In this document: piece after piece, positions 60,395-64,000 of the stretch | Position numbering within the stretch: the stretch's first letter is position 1 | Layout of the letters: each line of letters begins with the position of its first letter | Source of the DNA: Alphaproteobacteria bacterium | Lineage (GTDB): Bacteria > Pseudomonadota > Alphaproteobacteria > Caulobacterales > Aquidulcibacteraceae | Direction of reading: 5' to 3' | Length of the DNA: 64,000 bases | Assembly (NCBI GenBank): GCA_018969015.1 | Contig: JAGWZE010000004.1 | Coordinates: 1-64,000, forward strand | Program-made: the position numbers and the translations under genes | Notes under the pieces: generated by a model | What the model was told of the DNA's origin: nothing | The model's database searches: none | What the model saw: only the letters and a program-made list of their open reading frames with translations

Positions 60395-61073
60395 GGTCGC
60401 GCTCGAGATCCGCGGGCTGACCCGCAGCTTCAAGTCCGGCGAAAGCGAGCTCGTCGTGCTCGCCGGAGTGGACCTCACGCTCAAGGCCGGCGAGATCATC
60501 GGCCTCGTCGGGCCGTCCGGATCCGGAAAATCCTCGCTCCTGCACGCGGCCGGCCTTCTGGAGCGTCCCTCCGGCGGCGAGGTGCGGATCGGCGGCGTCG
60601 AAGCGTGGGGCCTGAACGACCGCGACCGCACGGCGCTGCGCCGCAAGTCGATCGGCTTCGTCTATCAGTTCCACCATCTGCTTCCCGAGTTCGACGCGCT
60701 CGACAACGTCGCCATGCCGCGCCTGATCCTCGGGCGCCCGCGCGATGATGCGCGTGCGGAAGCCACACGCCTGCTCACCCAGCTCGGCCTTGGCGCGCGC
60801 CTGCATCACCGTCCGGCGCAGCTCTCCGGCGGCGAACAGCAGCGCGTCGCGATCGCGCGCGCGCTCGCCAACGGCCCGCGCGTGCTGCTCGCCGACGAAC
60901 CCACAGGCAATCTCGATCCGCACACGTCCGCCGCGGTGTTCCAGAACCTGCTCGACGTCGTGCGCGAGGAGGGCGTGGGCGCGCTCATCGCCACGCACAA
61001 TCTGGAGCTCACCCGCTTCATGGATCGCGTGGTGTCGCTGGCGGACGGGCGTCTCGTCGAGCGGCCGCGCTGA
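60387..61073 (+). CDS. lolD: Lipoprotein-releasing ABC ATPase LolD
   Basis: 228 residues from ATG 60387. Walker A GPSGSGKSS, Q-loop YQFHHLLPEF, signature LSGGEQQRVAIARAL, Walker B VLLADEPTGNLD and H-loop THN. It energises lipoprotein release with LolC. Its last 56 bases overlap the end of the convergent lysozyme gene. Confidence 0.96.
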   Translation: MSEVALEIRGLTRSFKSGESELVVLAGVDLTLKAGEIIGLVGPSGSGKSSLLHAAGLLERPSGGEVRIGGVEAWGLNDRDRTALRRKSIGFVYQFHHLLPEFDALDNVAMPRLILGRPRDDARAEATRLLTQLGLGARLHHRPAQLSGGEQQRVAIARALANGPRVLLADEPTGNLDPHTSAAVFQNLLDVVREEGVGALIATHNLELTRFMDRVVSLADGRLVERPR

Positions 61074-61776
61074 GGAAGCGCTGAAAGGCCTGCGGCGAGC
61101 CGCGAAAGACGTTGAGGTCCACCGGCCCCGCCACGCCCGGGCGGCGCGCGTCATGGTAGATTTGCCAGAACAGCCAGGCGTCGCGCCGGAAACGCGGCGG
61201 CACGCCCAGGCTGCGGATCCAGAACCGCTCGCCCTCGAGCCGGCCGACGAGGAACGCGTCATGGAAGCGGCGCGTCGTGTAGACGATCGGCCGCTGCCCC
61301 GAGACGCGCTCCACCTCGTCCAGAAACGCCGCGATCTCGCGGGCGGGATCGTCCGTCGCCGGCGCACGCCGGCACGGGCCCATGTGCTCCGCGTCGATCG
61401 CCGGCGGGAGATCGCCGCGCTGCCCGACCGTGCGCAGGAAATGCCGCGCCTGCGCCACGCCGGGCTGGCACAGCGTGAAGAAGTGATAGGCGCCGCGCGG
61501 CACGCCGGCGTCCTGCGCCGATGCCCAGTTCTGCGCAAAGCGCGCATCCACGAACGAGGCGCCTTCGCTCGCCTTGATGTAGGCGAACGCGACGTCGCCG
61601 CCGCGCAGCGCCGCCCAGTCGATCGCGCCCTGGTGGTTGGAGACATCGACGCCCGTCACCTCGTAGCCCAGCAGCCGCGCCTCCAGATCGGACCAGACGC
61701 GTGAGAGGGCGAACGCGGCGAGGAGGGCAAGCGCCAGCGCGCCGAGAGCGAGCGTCCAGCTGCGCCGTCGGCTCAC
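61018..61776 (-). CDS. GH25 family lysozyme, membrane-anchored or secreted
   Basis: 252 residues. An N-terminal hydrophobic segment ([16 protein letters not shown]) is followed by a GH25 muramidase domain: [12 protein letters not shown] with the first catalytic Asp, [21 protein letters not shown] with the Asp/Glu pair, and [19 protein letters not shown]. It would cut peptidoglycan outside the inner membrane. The last 19 residues are encoded opposite the lolD 3' end. Confidence 0.92.
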   Translation of the reverse strand: MSRRRSWTLALGALALALLAAFALSRVWSDLEARLLGYEVTGVDVSNHQGAIDWAALRGGDVAFAYIKASEGASFVDARFAQNWASAQDAGVPRGAYHFFTLCQPGVAQARHFLRTVGQRGDLPPAIDAEHMGPCRRAPATDDPAREIAAFLDEVERVSGQRPIVYTTRRFHDAFLVGRLEGERFWIRSLGVPPRFRRDAWLFWQIYHDARRPGVAGPVDLNVFRGSPQAFQRFLSAAARRDARPPATPRDP

Positions 61777-61780
61777 GACT

Positions 61781-61903
61781 CCCTCCCCCAGCGGGGGAGG
61801 GCGGGGAGGGGGAGGGGGGCGCTGCGTCGCTCAGATTTTTGCCGATCCCGGATAGCTCCGCGTGCGGTCTCCCCACTCCTGACCCCTCCCCGCTGGGGAG
61901 GGG
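61781..61903. repeat. Composite GC hairpin repeat upstream of dnaE
   Basis: Two hairpins, CCCTCCCCC with GGGGGAGGG (61781-61801) and CCCCTCCCC with GGGGAGGGG (61883-61903), bracket about 80 bases. The layout is like the element between nuoC and nuoD, suggesting one dispersed family. It lies in the divergent region between the lysozyme and dnaE. Confidence 0.75.
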
Positions 61904-61947
61904 AGCCTTCATCCACAGGCGCGCTCAGCCCCGCGCCTTGCGGCCGA

Positions 61948-61962
61948 GAACAAAACGGGAAT
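61948..61962. promoter_or_regulatory. LexA-like box upstream of dnaE
   Basis: GAAC, seven bases (AAAACGG), then GAAT match the alphaproteobacterial LexA site GAAC-N7-GAAC except at the final base. It lies about 49 bases before the dnaE start and also upstream of the divergent lysozyme gene. Binding is unproven. Confidence 0.3.
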
Positions 61963-62010
61963 AAACTCGAATCGCCGTTACTGGCCGATGCTGGAACCAC
62001 AGGTGCGGTC

Positions 62011-64000
62011 ATGAGCCTTTTCGTCCATTTGCGCGCGCGCTCGGCCTACTCCCTGCTGGAGAGCACGCTGCACGTAAAGGACCTTGCGGCGCTGTGCCTG
62101 AAGCACGGCATGCCCGCCATGGGCCTCACCGATTCCAACAACCTGTTCGGCGCGCTCGAATTCTCCGAGGTGTTCGCGGAGAAGGGCCTCCAGCCGATCG
62201 TCGGCTGCGCGCTCGACGTCCGCGGCGGCGAGGGCGCCGGCGGGGCGTTGGCGTTCTTCGCGCGTGACCGCGTGGGCTACGAAAACCTCATGGCGTTGTC
62301 CTCGGCGGCGTTCCTCGAGCCCGCCGCCAACGACACGCCGCACGTCGCGCTCGAGCGCGCGCTCGACGCCTCCGATGGGCTGATCGCGCTCACCGGCGGG
62401 CGCGGCGGCCCCGTCGACGCGCTCCTCGAAGCGAACCAGTACGACGCCGCCGAGCAGCTGCTGCAGCGCCTGCGGCAGCGGTTCGGCGATCGCCTCTATG
62501 TCGAGCTCCAGCGCCTCGGCGAACCGGACGAAGCCCGCATCGAGGAGGCGCTGGTCGATCTCGCCTACAAGCTCGGCCTGCCGCTCGTCGCCACCAACGA
62601 CGTCCGCTTCGAGGAGCGCGCCGATCACCGCGCGCACGATGCGCTGACCTGCATCAAGGACAGCGCCTACCTGGGAGACAGTTCGCGCACGCGCCTCACC
62701 AGCGAGCACTATTTCAAGACCGCCGACGAGATGCGCGCGCTGTTCGCCGATCTCCCGGAAGCGGTCGACAACGCCATCGACATCGCCCGCCGCTGCGCCT
62801 TCCGCGTGCGTACGCACAAGCCGATCCTCCCGCATTTCGACAGCGCGGCCGGTCGCGACGAGGCGGCCGAATTGGCCGCGCAGGCGGAGGAGGGGCTGGC
62901 CCAGCGCATCGCCGCGCTCGCGGATCGTCTCGCCGCGCCCGAAGAGGAATACTGGAAGCGCCTGCGCTACGAAGTCGGCGTCATCCAGCAGATGGGGTTC
63001 TCCGGCTACTTCCTCATTGTGTCGGACTTCATCAAATGGGCGAAGGACCATGACATTCCCGTCGGTCCGGGCCGGGGCTCCGGCGCGGGCTCGCTCGTCG
63101 CCTATGCGCTGAAGATCACCGATCTCGATCCGCTGCGCTTTGGCCTGCTGTTCGAGCGCTTCTTGAACCCCGAACGGGTCTCGATGCCGGACTTCGACAT
63201 CGACTTCTGCCAGGAGCGCCGCGGCGAGGTGATCGCCTACGTGCAGAACAAATACGGCCAGGACCGCGTGGCCCAGATCATCACCTTCGGCACGCTGCAG
63301 GCGCGCGCCGTGGTGCGCGACGTCGGGCGCGTCATGCAGATGTCGTTCGGCCAGGTCGACCGCATCGCCAAGATGATCCCGGCGAACCCGGCCAACCCCG
63401 TGACGCTGGCGCAGGCGATCGAGAGCGAAGAACGCCTCAAGCAGATGCGCGTGGCGGAGCAGGAGGTCGGCGATCTCATCGACGTCGCGCTGCAGCTCGA
63501 AGGCCTGCACCGCAACGCCTCGACACACGCGGCCGGCATCGTCATCGGCGATCGCCCGCTGACGGAGCTCGTGCCGCTCTACCGCGATCCGCGCTCCGAC
63601 ATTCCCGCCACCCAGTTCAACATGAAATGGGTCGAGCCGGCGGGCCTCGTGAAGTTCGACTTCCTCGGCCTCAAAACGCTCACCGTCATCGATCGCGCGC
63701 TGAAGTTCCTCAAGCAGCGCAATATCGAGGTCGATCTCGCCAAGATCCCACTCGACGATCCCGCCGCCTACCAGCTGCTCGCCTCCGGCGCCACCTACGG
63801 GGTGTTCCAGCTGGAAAGCCAGGGCATGCGCGACACCCTGCGCAAGGTGAAACCGAACGGCCTGGAAGACATCATCGCGCTCATCTCGCTCTACCGTCCG
63901 GGCCCGATGGGCAACATCGACACCTATGCCGACGTGAAGTTCGGTCGTCGCGATCCGGACTATCTGCACCCCACGCTCGAACCGATCCTGAAAGAGACCT
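62011..64000 (+). CDS. dnaE: DNA polymerase III alpha subunit, 5' part
   Basis: The gene runs off the window after 663 codons. The PHP domain starts at once ([30 protein letters not shown]) and is followed by the polymerase palm with [20 protein letters not shown] and the catalytic aspartates in [16 protein letters not shown], then ISLYRPGPM of the fingers. The PHP, palm and locus (after lolD) fit the replicative DnaE1 rather than the error-prone DnaE2. Family length is about 1150 residues, so the C-terminal part is missing from view. Confidence 0.95.
   Translation, partial: MSLFVHLRARSAYSLLESTLHVKDLAALCLKHGMPAMGLTDSNNLFGALEFSEVFAEKGLQPIVGCALDVRGGEGAGGALAFFARDRVGYENLMALSSAAFLEPAANDTPHVALERALDASDGLIALTGGRGGPVDALLEANQYDAAEQLLQRLRQRFGDRLYVELQRLGEPDEARIEEALVDLAYKLGLPLVATNDVRFEERADHRAHDALTCIKDSAYLGDSSRTRLTSEHYFKTADEMRALFADLPEAVDNAIDIARRCAFRVRTHKPILPHFDSAAGRDEAAELAAQAEEGLAQRIAALADRLAAPEEEYWKRLRYEVGVIQQMGFSGYFLIVSDFIKWAKDHDIPVGPGRGSGAGSLVAYALKITDLDPLRFGLLFERFLNPERVSMPDFDIDFCQERRGEVIAYVQNKYGQDRVAQIITFGTLQARAVVRDVGRVMQMSFGQVDRIAKMIPANPANPVTLAQAIESEERLKQMRVAEQEVGDLIDVALQLEGLHRNASTHAAGIVIGDRPLTELVPLYRDPRSDIPATQFNMKWVEPAGLVKFDFLGLKTLTVIDRALKFLKQRNIEVDLAKIPLDDPAAYQLLASGATYGVFQLESQGMRDTLRKVKPNGLEDIIALISLYRPGPMGNIDTYADVKFGRRDPDYLHPTLEPILKET

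Noticed and set aside
61978-63969. 663-residue minus-strand frame opposite dnaE
   Set aside because: The plus strand carries the PHP and palm motifs of DnaE; the minus frame has no recognisable domain.

Overview
The window is very GC-rich with strongly GC-biased third codon positions. Its right half has the gene order nuoA-N, birA, coaX, rnj, mce, DUF1467, proS, lolC, lolD, dnaE, which from memory is typical of Alphaproteobacteria. The accessory content of the left half would suit an environmental or biofilm-forming member; I cannot name a genus from the sequence alone.

Left half (about 0-36 kb) is a dense block of secretion, extracellular redox and matrix genes. In order: the end of a type II secretion gene and the secretin gspD; a leftward operon for a three-domain-class multicopper oxidase and a SCO-cytochrome c fusion, followed by an outer-membrane barrel gene; a 3105-aa RTX adhesin-like protein; a leftward ECF sigma/anti-sigma pair with a possible 38-aa membrane protein; a subtilisin-like protease with a long disordered linker; a 1888-aa animal-type haem peroxidase carrying RTX repeats (MopA-like); a TolC-family channel; a curli-type amyloid cluster (csgF, csgG, a 17-repeat curlin, a nucleator-like curlin and a one-repeat protein); two half multicopper oxidases that look like the two pieces of one split enzyme; two SCO copper chaperones; and a CopC-like protein. 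Read together, these genes look like a surface amyloid plus an extracellular copper- and haem-dependent oxidation system. Mn(II) or phenolic oxidation is the most natural guess, by analogy with MopA/MCO manganese oxidisers, but substrate and function are inference.

An orphan IS3-type transposase subunit at 36.1 kb marks the junction with the core genome. From 36.7 to 52.7 kb lies a complete 14-subunit complex I operon (nuoA-N) interrupted by three small extra genes and one palindromic repeat element. From 52.7 kb onward come biotin ligase, type III pantothenate kinase, RNase J, methylmalonyl-CoA epimerase, a DUF1467 membrane protein, an exported LMW-phosphatase-like protein (opposite strand), an archaeal/eukaryotic-type prolyl-tRNA synthetase, lolC/lolD, a GH25 lysozyme (opposite strand) and the 5' two-thirds or so of dnaE, which runs off the end.

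I saw no rRNA, no convincing tRNA and no CRISPR array. Export ABC and membrane-fusion partners for the RTX proteins, and csgE/csgD/csgC, are not in the window. Residue numbers were counted by hand and may be off by one or two.
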